Shown here piece after piece: positions 13,101 through 26,154 of a DNA stretch of 64,000 nucleotides. Where the stretch lies: NCBI RefSeq assembly GCF_014356525.2, contig NC_052511.1, forward strand, positions 32,866,687 to 32,930,686. The letters are read 5' to 3'. The stretch is from Nilaparvata lugens. Its lineage: Eukaryota > Arthropoda > Insecta > Hemiptera > Delphacidae. Each line of letters begins with the position of its first letter. Positions within the stretch are counted from its first letter, which is position 1. The position numbers were made by a program, and so were the translations under genes. Under the pieces are notes generated by a model. That model was not told the DNA's origin. It saw only the letters and a program-made list of their open reading frames with translations, and did not search any database.

Positions 13101-13430
13101 GTCCAAACGGAATGTTACCTCGATGATTTTCAAGGCCCTCCTCTGGGCTATTATCGCTCAATCACGCACCGCAAAGAGAGGAGGGGATAGGTATCTGTTC
13201 TATGTGCAATAGCCGAGAAACGGAAGATGCTTATCATTTCATCGGTAAATGTTCAATTTTGGGTGAAATAAGAAAGAAATATCTGAGAGGGGCGATGCTA
13301 GAGAGAGAGACAGTAATTGAGTATCTGAATGGAAAATTTTGGACGAGTCTAGTAGGATATTGAGGGAGGCAGTGGAATACAGGCGAGAATTGATAAAGGA
13401 ATTCATTTTTAGGAGTTTATAATCGATAAG
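10176..13430 (+). pseudogene. LINE ORF2: endonuclease-reverse transcriptase, frameshifted
   Basis: Starts with an APE-type endonuclease: MSIVAYNVAGLSGK (10176), VFVLLETFVERGK near 10254 and MILIGDFNGRIGN near 10590. The reverse transcriptase follows at about 11540-12580, with FPLHKKGDTNEVNNYRAISF, QCGFRRGYSATDNIF, RNGLKQGCVFSPLLFTLFLN and the catalytic box LLYSDDVVLLSENP. The last part has a CxxC...HxxxxC motif (C-S-M-C-N-S-R-E-T-E-D-A-Y-H-F-I-G-K-C) near 13200-13255. The protein is split over at least six frames, so it is dead. The endonuclease and reverse transcriptase show it is a retroelement protein, not a host gene. Confidence 0.85.
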
Positions 13431-13540
13431 AGTCATTCCTCTTTATTGTTATTGATATCTTGTTATGCATATTGTGAAATGTACATTTTAATGTTGAAGT
13501 GGAAAAGTCTTTTTAGAAAAAGACAAAAAAAATTCCAGCT

Positions 13541-14193
13541 TTGAAAGTTTCAAACTTCAAAAGGTTGAATCCAAATATGGAATCAGAAATCATCTCCCAT
13601 TATCACTCAATAAAATACGAGAAAAGTAACCTTGTACAGTTAACATCACTGAATTATTTACGTTGTCGGATTTCAATTTTGTCATACAACAATCTAATTC
13701 ATTAGGTTGAAATCGTTGAATATTACCATGGATTTCCTGTTGAATCATTGACTTAAAATCTTTGCAACAATCAATAAAATCTATTACACAGTATAAATAT
13801 GCAGTCAGTGAGTATAGAATGTAACATTCTATACTCACTGCTTACAGTAGGCTATAAACATTGTGCTGATCTGAACAGTGAGTATAGAATGTAATTACAT
13901 TATATTACTCTAACAGCTAACTGGATCTGAATTGATCTATTGTAATAATGGACATAATGAAATAATGTCTTACTATTCCAAGTAAAACGAACTAATGTTT
14001 GTGTTTGTATTAGAGCTGCTGAGTGGATACTGCATACTGAGAAATTCATAAATGATCCAGACCAGCCTGGCGACTTCGATGCTATCGACACCGGAATCTC
14101 CTTTTATTTCTATCAATGAATGAATCTGAATTAAAACCATGTATTGTATCAACTATCCTATTATCGTATTGTAATTCGTGAAGCCTGTTTAGT
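13541..14193. other. Gene-free stretch with a near-perfect palindrome
   Basis: No gene supported. The notable item is the 35 bp palindrome at 13806-13840 and a lone copy of its left arm at 13876-13892 (listed separately). Confidence 0.5.
13806..13840. repeat. Perfect 17 bp inverted repeat, 1-base spacer
   Basis: The arm CAGTGAGTATAGAATGT is followed by a single A and then its exact reverse complement. The same 17 bases recur once more at 13876-13892. It would extrude as a cruciform or hairpin. It may be the fused ends of a small foldback element. Confidence 0.85.
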
Positions 14194-14342
14194 AAAAGCC
14201 AGTTACATACACATCGATTTTTTACCGTCCTTATAAAATTCTATTAGATCAAACAGATGATGTTTGACAAGTTGCACTTATTCGAATTCATAAGGATGGC
14301 AAAAACAATGTACAAAAATCAACGTGCATGTAACTGGCTTTC
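14194..14342. mobile_element. Small hairpin MITE, about 150 bp
   Basis: The left end aaagccagttacatacac and the right end (reverse complement aaagccagttacatgcac) pair. Pairing continues inward through gattttt and tccttat...aattc with a few mismatches. There is no coding capacity. Confidence 0.7.
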
Positions 14343-14424
14343 GAAGACCCATACGATATTGTATTCTATGATCAAATAGAATAGTAAATATCGAAATAAG
14401 TGTTGCAGCCAGAACTTGTGTTAA

Positions 14425-14610
14425 GAACCGGTTTTGTCCCCGCTTTGTAAGTTAAACTAAACACACAATTCCTCCCCGAATGTGGGTTTGAAGTGTACAC
14501 ACCATTTCTCCCCGCTTTGTGCAGTGGAAGTGTACACACATTTCTCCTCGGTTGTTCAGTGAAAGTGTACACATTTCTCCCCTTTTTGTAGGTTTAATGC
14601 GTAATTTTTT
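14425..14610. repeat. Imperfect tandem repeat, 4-5 units of about 45 bp
   Basis: Units share the phrase agtgtacacacatttctccc followed by cgctttgt or cggttgt. They recur near 14440, 14490, 14530, 14565 and 14590 with drift in length and sequence. The antisense frames through it are artefacts of the repeat. Confidence 0.65.
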
Positions 14611-14767
14611 TTTCAAGTTAACAGAAAAAAAAGTTACAACTGTATTGAACACATATTAATATACTTTCTAAAACAAAATTAAGTCTCCAACATGTGTGTA
14701 AATGTGTGTAAATCAGCCTCCCCGCAATGTATGTTCATTTCTCACCTCCCCGTTTATTACCTTGTTC

Positions 14768-14876
14768 CATGTTGTGTGTGTGTGTTGTGTGTGTGTGTTG
14801 TGTGTGTGTGTGTGTGTGGTGTGTGTGGTGTGGGTGTGTGTGTGTGTGTGTGTGTTGTGTGTGTGTGTGTGTGGTG
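14768..14876. repeat. (TG)n microsatellite at the copy B boundary
   Basis: Interrupted (TG)n of about 105 bases directly abutting the left end of the second 6.1 kb copy at 14877. Confidence 0.9.
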
Positions 14877-15958
14877 TCGATTCCCCCATTATCATGTCAA
14901 ACTATCATGCGATAATCTATCATGAAAAAAATCGATAAATGACAATCATCATGATACCGCATCGCTATTCCCGCGCTCTTCTCCAGTGTAAGATATATTT
15001 GTCGTTTGACATATTCTCGTCTTTGCTTTCTTACAATCTTCCTCTACTGTACAAGAAAGTAGTATTTACTACTGTACACGTGCTCTACCGACTTTGGATG
15101 CCTCTTTTCTCTTCCTTCACGTTGTTCTTATTCCAGCGGTCGAAAAATTGATAAATCGATCATTATCAAAGAATTATGTACAGGTTATCGAGTGTAGGCC
15201 TCCACCTCTTGAATTGCCAACATAACACATAACAGTTGACAAGCTGCTTTCTAATTAGGCCTGCTGCTTTTTAGATGAAAGCGAGTAGGAAAGCCAGCAG
15301 CAGCCAACTATCAACGCAGTCGCACTCATATTATGCGGGTCCCCGGCCCAATAACGCCCAGTTCGCTTTACATATGTGCGGACCGTTTAAATCTGTAGCG
15401 AATATCGTAGAGTGGACCAGTCAGCCACTCGTTCGTACAATGATAAACTTTCTAAATTCTTTTCTGTTTTCGTTGCCGTCTAGATTCGAAGATAGACGAT
15501 AGCACATACGGTACCACTTGCCAAATTATCACCTCGTTCTGAAGTCCTTTTTATCAAGTGGATGCGAATGCTGGCCTTGTTCTTCTGTTGTGACAACAAA
15601 TCTTCCGAGCAAGGCATTCGTGCCTTGGAAGATGTCTGAAAGGTCAAGATGCTGACTTTTCAGTTACGGAGATACTGGAATACATTCATTGTACTATTGG
15701 TGAGAAGAATGCTGGTTTGTTTCATGTTGTAACAAGAAACAATGACGTTAAATTGCCCCAATACCCTCAAGTGATCCAGAGTGAAAAATGAAATTCATGG
15801 TAAAATGCGATATTTGGACGTATAAAATTAATAGTCTATAGTATTCGTTAAATGGGCCTATAGTATTCGAATCTTGGGCCTCTTTTGTTTTTACTCATTT
15901 TGTTTTTACTTTTTTTGAATTACGAAGTACAAAACCTTTTACTAGTTGTGATGTGAGT

Positions 15959-16324
15959 ACTGTTTAATGCACTGGTTCGGAGTAAACTTGAGTATGCATC
16001 TATGGTGTGGGGTCCTGCTAATGTAACTGATAGCTACGAAATTGAGAAGATTCAAAATAGATTTCTAAGACACCTTTTCATCAAGAAATTCAGTATCTTC
16101 TGTCCATTCAATTTTCCAACTAGTGAATTGAGATCCTTATTGAATATCCGGTCATTGCAGGTGCGGAGATCATTAAATGTCCTATTGTTACTTTCCTTGC
16201 CCTATTACCATAGGTAAGGAAAGAATTGCTTTCTGAAAAAAATTAAGGTACCCAAATTTCTATAATTATTTCTATACGTTTCAAGGTCCCCTGAGTCCGA
16301 AAAAGTGGTTTTTGGGTATTGGTC

Positions 16325-16411
<87 letters not shown>

Positions 16412-17319
16412 CTGTGTACACGATATCTCATCTCTTAATTAACGGAATGGCTTGAAATTTGGAACTCAAGGTCATTCCCCTATAAGGATCCGACACGAAC
16501 AATTTCGATCAAATGCAATTCAAGATGGCGACTAAAATGACGAAAATGTTGTCAAAAACAGGGTTTTTCGCGATTTTTTCGAAAACGGCTCCAACGATTT
16601 TGATCAAATTTATGCCTAAGAAAGTCATTGATAAGCTCTATTAACTGCCACTAGTCACATATCTGTAAAAATTTCAGGAGCTCCGCCCCAACTATGCAAA
16701 GTTTGATTTTAGATTCCCAATTAACAGGCTTCAGATACAATTTAAACGAAAAATTTCAAGTGGAAAAGATTGAGCATAAAAATCTCTACAAATATGTTCA
16801 GTAACATTTTCACCTAAAATTGGAATTAAGCTCGAAGTTCGAGAAAGTAAGATTAGGTATTCAATTTGCAATTTGTTGGCAAGTGTTGATTCTAATGAAT
16901 CATTCACTATGAAGAGATAGCAGACTTCATGTGTCTGCAGCGTTATTGTCCTGTCACCAGCTGGCTTAGATCTTGGAATAGTAGTCTTTAGATGCGCGGG
17001 AACACTAGCGTCAGTTGATCAATTTTCATAACGGCAAGGAAAGTTGTGTGAGTGCGCCACACCAGATTTTTGTTATATAATATTTCAAATCATAACGTCC
17101 ATTTACCATATTTTATCAGCCTAATTAATTTCAGTGTACCATATGCAAGACCTAGAAGGAATATATTGTTCGAGATTCCCTTTGCTAGAACAAACCATCA
17201 TTTACAACTCATTTCTTTATAAAACCTTACGACTGTTTAATAGCTTTAATGAACACATTGATCCTTTTCCGAACTCATTCAATGAATATAAGAAACATTT
17301 TGAACTGAATCTATCATAA
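15959..17319 (+). pseudogene. Non-LTR reverse transcriptase fragment, copy B
   Basis: Counterpart of the relic at 4128-5500. It has the same VWGPA and QNRFLRHLF phrases, interrupted by the TIR element at 16190-17044. The tail here stays open from about 17134 to a stop at 17319, with SFLYKTLRLFNSFNEHIDPF, which is less damaged than copy A. No catalytic residues are present. Confidence 0.75.
16190..17044. mobile_element. TIR element with internal (TG)n, copy B
   Basis: Same element as 4370-5232, with the same 12 bp ends. Its (TG)n at about 16325-16410 is longer and almost uninterrupted, showing microsatellite drift between the two copies. Confidence 0.7.
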
Positions 17320-17765
17320 GACGCTCGTTTTTGAGATGAATGTTTTGAAAACTCTGGCTGGAACTCTCCTAGTTTAAGACTTTTCTTTTCCTGTTTACTT
17401 AGCTTTTTTTAGTTATTATTTTCTTTCCTGTAATATTTAAATCGTTTTTTTTTTAATTGTATTTCCCTCTAGAATCTTTGGAAAGGATTGTTTTACCTTC
17501 TCTCTTTTCACATTTTTCTTTATAATAATGAATTGATCATTCTGAGTAAATGCTTTTTCTTTCTTTTCACATTTTTCTCTATATGAATGTAATTAATCTG
17601 ATTATTTCAACTGTGTAAATGCTTTTTGCTTTCTTTTCTTTATTTACTATATTTCGTAATGTATATAAGTTAAATTGTTGTTTCATTCAATTGTGTAAAT
17701 AAGGCTCTTTATGGATCTATGTGAGCCTTTCTATGTGAAGAAAATGAATAAATAAATAAATGATA
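17320..17765 (+). mobile_element. Probable LINE 3' tail, copy B
   Basis: Counterpart of 5501-5955, ending in gaataaataaataaatga. The A-rich tail is a purer (AAAT)n than in copy A. Confidence 0.45.
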
Positions 17766-20700
17766 ACTAGATTGGTTCTCAACTACACCTTCATCTGCTG
17801 CCTCCAAAATCATAGAAACATGTAGATACATGAATGACGCATTTTGGCTAGAAGATGAGAAAATTAATTTTCTCATTGAAAACATTTTCTTATACAAATA
17901 ATATTCTAGCAATGACCAATGTATTCCGAAACGAATATTCTAGTGATGTTTTCCAATGACCGATGTATTCCTAGACTAATATTCTAGCAATTTACTGTGT
18001 TCCAATGACCCTCAATAATTACGAGTGATTTTCAATGATATTAATAATTATATAATATCATCATGCATAACTTCCAGTGAAATCATGAGCCTATTAGATC
18101 TTCAGATATTCGTATTTGTTGAGTTGTCTAGTGGCGTAATTGAAAAAAATATTGACAAAGGATCAAGCATTCTTCATGAGTCAGTCAATAAAACTCGCTG
18201 AGCTTCCTCATTATAGAAACCGATATTCCCATACTAGTCTTGAACAGCGATTCCAAATCATTTCACTCAAACTGTCTTTATGATTTTACGGTCAATCAAT
18301 AAATTTTATTTCTCAACAGTGGTAAATGATAGAAATGGCCTACCAGAGAAATACAAGCTCTGATCTTGCACAACGCTTGGCTGGTATGTTGAGTGAGTGA
18401 CTCGTAATACAAAGATAGTCAATTTATCAGAACAATAGACGACAACGACGACTGTCAGGATATTAGTGAGACCTAGTTGCCGCTCATGGGAAATTCTGCG
18501 CCAAGTCTCTGCGGCTGTTTGTCTGGTGCGTATATTCAGACAATAATAAGGGGACAACATGTTTCAGTCTGCTATGTAACACACCTCGAAACAGGTTCAT
18601 TCGCAGACTTCGCTAGGCTGTGCGATGAACTTAGGTAAGGGATCGCAATACTTGAACCTGTTGCGTAATTCACCCCGCGGTGACGTTTTATAATGTACAT
18701 AGAGGAGTCAGGTGCTGTAGGCATAAGGGGCGAGTGTCATTTACGTAATATGATTGAAAAGTTATGGACTTTTTTGATTACTATTAAATTTATTGTTCAA
18801 TCATGCTGGAATTCCAAGCGTGTGGTTTTAAAGTCTTTATGAACCCCAATGAGAATCACTCATTAAAACCTGTAGCATGCAACATGTATACTAGTATACA
18901 CTGGATAGCAGGACTTACGTAGTTTCTGTTTCGATTTTGTGTTTAAAAACCTTTTTGCGAGGTTCAAAAAAAAAAAAAAACAAGAGACTACTCAAACTAG
19001 ATTTTGGTGAGAACTAGGAATCTCCACAACAGTAAATGTTCAACTACGGAAGCTCCGAGAATTCTCAAATGGTTATCAACCACTTTTTCTATTGTGATAA
19101 TAGACAGTAATTGAATTATAATTATTGATGTTTGTGTAACCATTTTCAGAGAAAATGAAAGAAAAACTATATCTTCATTGTAATTCACTCCTTGTTTGGG
19201 GTAACAAATCTTTTTTTACAAAACTTTAGCGATCCTTTCGATCATTCCTAGAGAAGCATGATTCCATTATTTATTTTGCTCGCCAATATTGTGAGTATTG
19301 AGGATAGAATTTGAAAGATTTCCATCTTGATCCAGCTTCAATTTCAATCTGTAGCATTGATGATTGATAGTATAATGATGATTATTTGATGATTGGCGTG
19401 CACCCATCAATAGATCAATTCACTCAATCACATAATTCCTTACTTCATCCTATTGCATAACTGCTCAATTTCATCTGATTCTCAAGACTTCAATAACTTC
19501 AATGTATAAGAACCTTAAACACTTCTAAATAAGAAAACTTTCAATCGATGAGTTCCAATTCACAATTATTGGCAAGTGCTTTGATAGTGGTAGAATTGCG
19601 CGCACAATCAAGTCGCGATTATTGGTCAATCACTGTTTTTAATTCTACTGGCAAAAACAATCGATCGCTATCATATCGATTAACGACTAAGCGATTTCTC
19701 TTGATAACTTACTAAAGCGTGCAGCGCTTTCTGTAGAAGACACAAAAAATGGCCCCAATGAGCATTGCTCACTGCAATCATGGAGAACGATGCACTGGAG
19801 AGTGATCTGGGAGAAATAGCACCCAAATATACAAATATTCTTAAAATGTTCTGTTCAAACATGAAATTTATCTCTTAAAGTCAATACTAATTGAATTTTC
19901 AAGTTCAAATACTTATTACTTGAATTATTTTCGATTTATAGTCTACAATTGAAAGAATGGCTACGGTATTTGTGACGTTCATACATAATAATTATGCTAT
20001 AATCGAACTGACCGTTTCTTATCGTTTTCTTACCGTGAATCTGGAATGCATATACAGTCGGCCTTCAAGAAAAACAAGGAAAAATAAATGCATAATTTCA
20101 AAAATTTTCAATTATTTGATAATTTTGACAATATTCGATTCTCAGAAGTGGATTTTTAGAATGATAGCCACTTGTTATATTTATTGAAGAATGACATTTT
20201 CCTGTGAGATATTAAACAAACATGACAGAATTCAAATGTCTTCATGCCATGCCATGTTATCTCTTGATAACTCACTCATCAGAACTGCATTTTTCACATA
20301 ATTTGATCTAGGGAAATCGAATACATTACGGATTCAGATTAGTAGTTTGGAATGACAGTATTATACTCATTAAAATAACAAGTTTCGCTGGAGAGATTTG
20401 TTTTGAGAGGCTTCAGTATAGAAAAGCCAACTTTGAGAACTTTCAATTGAGACTTAGGAAATGCTTAATCACATGGTTGTCGATAGAAATCGAATTTTAT
20501 TGATCAAATTTAAGAGTTTGATCCTGCATCTTCATCAGTCCTCACTAATTTATTACTATGTTATTCATCACATATGAGAGGTAAATCCCATCCCTAATAA
20601 TAAGTTATAGAAATGATAAAGTGTCTCCTTCAATTATAGTACAATTATGTACATCCTGCTCGTGGACTTCAATTTACAAATAAATGAAGAGTTGATAGGA

Positions 20701-20975
20701 TTCCAACAAAGCTCAAGCCAATGGAATTCGCCAGACTCATATACTCATAAAACTCCTATTTTATGAGTCTTCTGAGACTCATTGAACTCTCCAGCTTCAA
20801 TTCAATCAAAAATTGTAATTTCTTAGTTACTTAATCATTAAATTAATCAAACATAATAAGCTTTATAATGTGTCTCAATTTGAATCTTTTTGATTCTCTC
20901 CTTTGTTATCCTGAAGCTTCACTGGGAAGTATAGATCTGCTAACAAGGAGTGTAGATCTCGTCTCTAATATGTTC

Positions 20976-22792
20976 ACATTTTTCTATGAGGAAAAAATCA
21001 ATATTCACTATTGAAACACCAAATCTCTGCTTGAATAGTGAGTGAAAGGAACAGTCGAATTTCTACTGTCTGAGTAGATAAGAATCTATACGACGTACCT
21101 ATAAAAAGAAAGTAATAGGAGCTAGCGAAGCATTGAAACGTGACTAAAATTAAGACAATTAATCTCCTGTAAATGGAATCGATAGGATACCATTATTTCC
21201 AATTCAGTAATAATTTTTATGCTAGTTGTTGGCAATGATAGAAAATATCATCCTACCTGAATGAAGGTGGAAGAAAAAAAAGAAGGATTTGCGAACTTTG
21301 AGTACCGTAGCGATACTTCATATACCATTTTTGCTCTTTGAGTTGTCAGCCTATTTTGAGGTCATAATTCAACGTATTGCCAATCAAAAAAGGCATGTTA
21401 TGTGTATTAACTTGAAAAAATTATCACCCATAACCCATGATCGTCGATTATAAAACTTTGAATATCATGGATATTGCATTTTATGGATGCCCAATTCCTC
21501 ATTATAGTCAACTTTATCTCTGACTATATCAATATTGAATTATAATTATTATTGCTTCTTTTTCTTTCAAGCACTGGTATTTTTTGTCAGGTATCACTAG
21601 TTGGTGAGTTTTACCTCACTTGGACTACAATAAAGTGCCGTCCAGAGATTTTTCTATGAGACAGATTTTCATTGATTTTCCAGTGTTGTGATTGGACATT
21701 TGAAAATGTTTATGTTCAGTAATCACACACAGCTACTGAGCTACAGGCAGATAGAAGTTTAAATTTCAAATGGCAGAGCGAATGAAATTTATATAAAGTT
21801 CATTAAATCAGTGATCCTTTCAATATTTGTCAGAGAACTACTGTATTAGCCAAATTCCAATATAGCTTACACTGCTATAATGCATTATGCTTTATGCTTA
21901 CTAATACATGCATTATGCTATAATGCATGCTATAATTCTTAAATTCCTGATTTAATGCCAACGCAAAAACTTGCAACTTGGTATAGGGTAGTTAATTCGA
22001 GTATTAGTATCCCATTTTCTGGAAATTTATACAACTATTTCATGATTTTATGGCTGATTTGAATCTAAACTACCAATAATAGCATTCGTATTAATTCCAA
22101 GTTTACCATTAATCACGGTATGGTACAATTACTAGATGTTTTCTTGTGCAATTGAAGAGCTGTACTAGACTTCAAAACAATCGTCACTGGAGAAATTTGC
22201 TATCAATTATTTGCTCTGAAACAAACACTGAAAAAGAAATCGTCATTGATGTTTTCACACAATAGTGGATTGTAGAAATGAACAGTTAATTTAAGTTCAC
22301 TCACGAAGAACGCGTCAAGTATCTTGATAAACAATTGATTCATTCAACATCAATAGATGAGAAAACTGTTAGCCCGATTTCTTGCTTGGTTAGATGAAGG
22401 AAAAGAAAAGTAAAGTTTACTCTACTCTGGGTCAACGCTAATCTTTTCTCCTCTAGCGTTCCAGTATTGCTGATTATCTCTTCCACTGTGAATCAACCGC
22501 AAACTGTTCATTTCTTACAACAAATGAAACAAGCGTGACCTTTTCATGGGAAAAAGGCTGGAATAATTTTAAAAATCACAAACTTTCAAGTGATGTAAAA
22601 AGAAATGACAAGAGCCGACAAAGTATAGTTCCTATCTTCATTAAAAATTCTAGTGTATATTCTAGTCTGTATTTTCTCTCAAATGAAAATCTTTAGGCTC
22701 TCATTTTTCAAGGAGTTCACGATTTCAAAATAGCGTAAGCCTAAACATAGGATCAACAGTATGATAGACCTGCCACCTCACAGGTTACTCTA
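20976..22792. other. Intergenic AT-rich DNA
   Basis: No gene supported. Only local oddities were seen, such as repeated ataatgcat/gcattat words at 21875-21935. Confidence 0.5.
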
Positions 22793-22988
22793 AAGGTGGG
22801 TTTACACCAAAGTTATAAACAAAATGTTAAAACATAATCCTTATAGATTCTATTAGATTGAACGGAACTTGACAAACACATATGTTTATCATGTGTATGA
22901 TAAGATATGTTCAATGTAATAGAATCTATAAGGATTAAAGTTACGGTATTAACATTATTTGTTATTAACTTTGGTGTAAACGCAGCTT
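22793..22988. mobile_element. MITE with long inverted repeats
   Basis: The left arm aaggtgggtttacaccaaag pairs with the right arm ctttggtgtaaacgcagctt. An inner pair, ccttatagattctatta with taatagaatctataagg, extends the stem. It is about 196 bp with no coding content. TAA lies outside each end, a possible short target duplication. Confidence 0.8.
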
Positions 22989-24769
22989 AAAATGATTGAG
23001 ATTGCGATAGTAAGTAGTTATTCGCGTGCCTTATTCAATTTTCGTTGAAACAATACATAGGGCCCAGGCTACCCATCATTTGTTGAGGAATATTATGACA
23101 AGGATGATTTTTATTACTGTTAGTATTGATTAACTTTCATTAAAATATATTCTATGAATATACATTCCTTGCAGATCTCAATAAATACATTAATGGCAAA
23201 AAAGAGGGTTTTAAACAATGAAATCTGATTCTGCTTAATTAAATTTTATAGTTTATATCACTGTAGGCTATTAGAAGAATATCTCTCATTCAAGTCTATT
23301 TTCTTTCTTAGGAATTTCTCAAATTGGCATTCCTCTTCACAGATATAGTAATTTTTTATTGTATTTGAACTTTTCATATTATTTACTTTTTAAGAACATG
23401 ATGTACCGTATAATTTCTTCTACTACAAAAGAAATGAAAAAACAAAGTCCAAGTGCTCTTTTGCATCAATATTTTCCACAAAATATTCAACTAATGTATA
23501 AATACATTTTATCCAACTTGAATCTCCTTGTATCAAATTTAGATTAAGATCGAATCATGAATTTGGTTTTGTATTATTGGCTAATATATACAAAAATATC
23601 GAATGAGAGTGAAAACACAAATAGAAGTTGTCAACCACTTTTTATAAGATAGAGGAAGCGAAAGTTGCGAGATAGTTGGTTATAAAAAGGGATGCTGTAC
23701 ACACAAATCTGAATTGCAGATTATTAATTTGAGTTAGCTATTATAATCATAGACTGAGTAAGCATTAGATGTGTGTTATAATATTATTTTGTCAGGAAGT
23801 AATAAGATGACTCAAATGATTTATATTCTATCTTTTCACCTGGAAATGCTATTCTATAACTTTTCATTTTGTTTGACATTAAGGAATGCAACCAAATTCT
23901 CAATTATACATGTAGAAATGCACTCTGAAACTCATCATGAAATGATTTAGGAACTGATGTTTCCTCTATCCTGTTAGTTACTATTGAGTCCCGTCTTTTT
24001 TCTGATTAATTGTAACGGAAAAGAAATCTGAATCAAACTACTAATTGAATTGATTGTCCAAGAATAGGTGGACAAAAGTCGAAAGCACTTAATTGGGCCA
24101 ATTCGATGATTTCAAATTGCTTCCTTTTACACACACTCGGCCTACCATTATTGATTGGGCCTGCTATTCTTACAGGCTCCTCTGAAGCATTCCCGGAGGA
24201 TTGTGAAAATAGATGATGAAATAATATGAGATGAGTAGTTCACTATCAACATCAACTCAATTTTTTCGAATTTCCAATATCAACTGAATCTATAGGTATT
24301 TGTTGGCGCTCTTTCCGATAATGGCATCACTTTCTTTCATAAACAGACATAAAAATACGTGTCATAGTGTTTGAAGTAGGAGTTAGTTTCAAAACCGGAA
24401 AACTTATTTGTTAATCAGTTGGCTGCAAAACGCACAACTCAGTACCAGTAGACCAATGAATGGCATTGCTGTACGTCACGTCACGTGATGTCACTTCTAG
24501 GGATTTTTCAAGCTCAAAGGGATGAATATTTTAAGGGATTTCTAGTGATAAATGAAGTATTTCCAAACATGCGGCAATATCTGACAAACTTAGAAGCCAA
24601 ACTTATTCGAATATTTATTTTTAGTCTGAAAGATGATTGATTGAGGTCATGATTAGGTCTAGTAAAGTGACTTTGCAAGTATTGATCATGATAATACTGC
24701 GGCGTTTAGGGTAGTTCATCAAAATATATTCGTAGTTTTAATAAAAATATTGATTTCTTTTAATTTTTT
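22989..24769. other. Intergenic AT-rich DNA
   Basis: No gene supported. A CRE/E-box-like palindromic cluster (tcacgtcacgtgatgtcac) sits near 24476-24494 without an adjacent gene. Confidence 0.4.
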
Positions 24770-24900
24770 TTGTACAGTCTTAAACTCAAAATCCATTGTA
24801 TCATTCTCACCGAGGCCTGGCTTAAGGACGATAATGACAACAGTCACTTTTCCGATCTTACAACAGTCTGCAACTTGTTTCAATTTGTATTAACAGGAAA
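24770..24900 (+). pseudogene. Short LINE endonuclease scrap
   Basis: The frame gives LKIHCIILTEAWLKDDND, which resembles the '..iivltEtWL....' block of APE-type endonucleases in Jockey/CR1 elements. It is too short for a firm call, and sequence on either side does not extend the match. Confidence 0.4.
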
Positions 24901-26005
24901 TTTCAATAATTATAATTATTATATTATTATATTTTCCATTATTTCCACTCATGAATTAAACAACTGTCTCCTTCTCTCCTTCCTTCATAAGAAATAAAGA
25001 TGATATATTATATCTTCTTAAAAATAAATCTGAAGAGCCAGACAAAAACGAACTTCGAGATTATATTAATGATGCATAACATCTTCAACTCGAATTTGGT
25101 TCAGGCCTATGAGAGATTGGATTTTCTTCCAGAATCTGACATCTTATAAGAGCATTGGTAAGTTCTGTCATATTATTCAACTCATTGCACTCAATATAAC
25201 GGCAATTCCGAAAATATTGGAGTTGAACAATATAATCGTGTTGTATGCTACCAGATTATTTTCAAAAGTAGTAAAGTAATCTGTTTAAGCTCAATATTCT
25301 ATCTTTGGTGTGAATTGACTAATACCGAGTTCCGATTTTGGTTGTTGTAAATTCGCACCTAGCATTTATAAGAGTTACTGCATATCTTTCCAACTGATAG
25401 CATTTCAATTTCTTCGCCTAATCATCAAGTCGATGATATGTGTATTTGCACTTCCACTGGAGTGAGATGGTTTACAATTTCTCTCATTACAATAAGTGAA
25501 TCAACAGTCAACCCATTTACCTTGCTGCTGAGACAGGTTGAGACAAGAGAGGCTGTTAACATGGAAGCTGATCTATAAATATTCACTAGGGCTGGGGCTG
25601 GTTCTCCTTGGCTCACCTTGCCTTCAAATCCATTGCACAGTGCACAGTGCACAGTAGCCGTCTATTCTTTTTTTCATTATTATGAATTAATACCTAGACC
25701 CAACTCATACTAGTGGACTTGACATTTTATTGGCAATAGTCGAACATTGAAATTATAGCAATTATCATTAACTTATAAATGGTTAGCAAACCAAAATAGG
25801 TAGAGGCGTTTCTTGACCTCCTTTAAATCACTGAAATAATAAAGTTTCTGATGAAAATAATACAGTTCCTGATATTATCTGATATAATCAGCTAATATTA
25901 CAGTCTCGGAAAATCCTACTAAAATAGGAGACATAATTATAATACTAAATTTATTAAAAAATCACTATAGGCCTATACCGTACTAACTCCGTCCTATACA
26001 CTAGG
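24901..26005. other. Intergenic DNA
   Basis: No gene supported. A 7-base word (tgcacag) repeats three times near 25634-25656. Confidence 0.4.
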
Positions 26006-26154
26006 GCCCGATTGTACAAAAGCCTGTTAAATTTTAATCATGATTGAAGGCCACGAGAACCTATCAGAGAATATTTTTCAAAAAAAAGCTTCTCTGATTG
26101 GTTCTCGTGTCATCTAATTATTATTGAAATTTCACAGGCTTTTGTGCAACCGGG
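26006..26154. mobile_element. MITE with ACTAGG target duplication
   Basis: The arms gcccgattgtacaaaagcct (left) and aggcttttgtgcaaccggg (right) are inverted. The inner stem cacgagaacctatcagagaa pairs with ttctctgattggttctcgtg. ACTAGG flanks both ends (26000-26005 and 26155-26160). A related element lies at 55938-56560. Confidence 0.85.

Larger units (their letters stand above)
9165..13540 (+). mobile_element. Degenerate APE-type non-LTR retrotransposon
   Basis: A LINE lies between the two 6.1 kb copies, with an ORF1 region at about 9270-10143 and an ORF2 region at 10176-13430 (endonuclease, reverse transcriptase, Cys/His tail). Both ORFs are broken by several frameshifts and stops. The end is placed near the A-rich stretch at 13510-13540. 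Its start coincides with the place where homology of copy A ends (9164), so the LINE junction may mark a breakpoint. The clade looks like the Jockey/I/R1 group; finer placement is not possible by eye. Confidence 0.85.
14877..20975. repeat. 6.1 kb duplicated segment, copy B
   Basis: Near-identical direct copy of 3044-9164. Differences seen are single-base changes, a 6 bp loss near 15959 (agtact against agtataaaact), small indels near 15384 and 17527-17560, and a longer, purer (TG)n. After 20975 the sequence (acatttttctatg...) is unrelated to what follows copy A. Confidence 0.9.

Noticed and set aside
24472..24495. CRE/E-box palindrome cluster (tcacgtcacgtgatgtcac) as a promoter
   Set aside because: No gene can be supported within several kb on either side, so it is left as a sequence curiosity.
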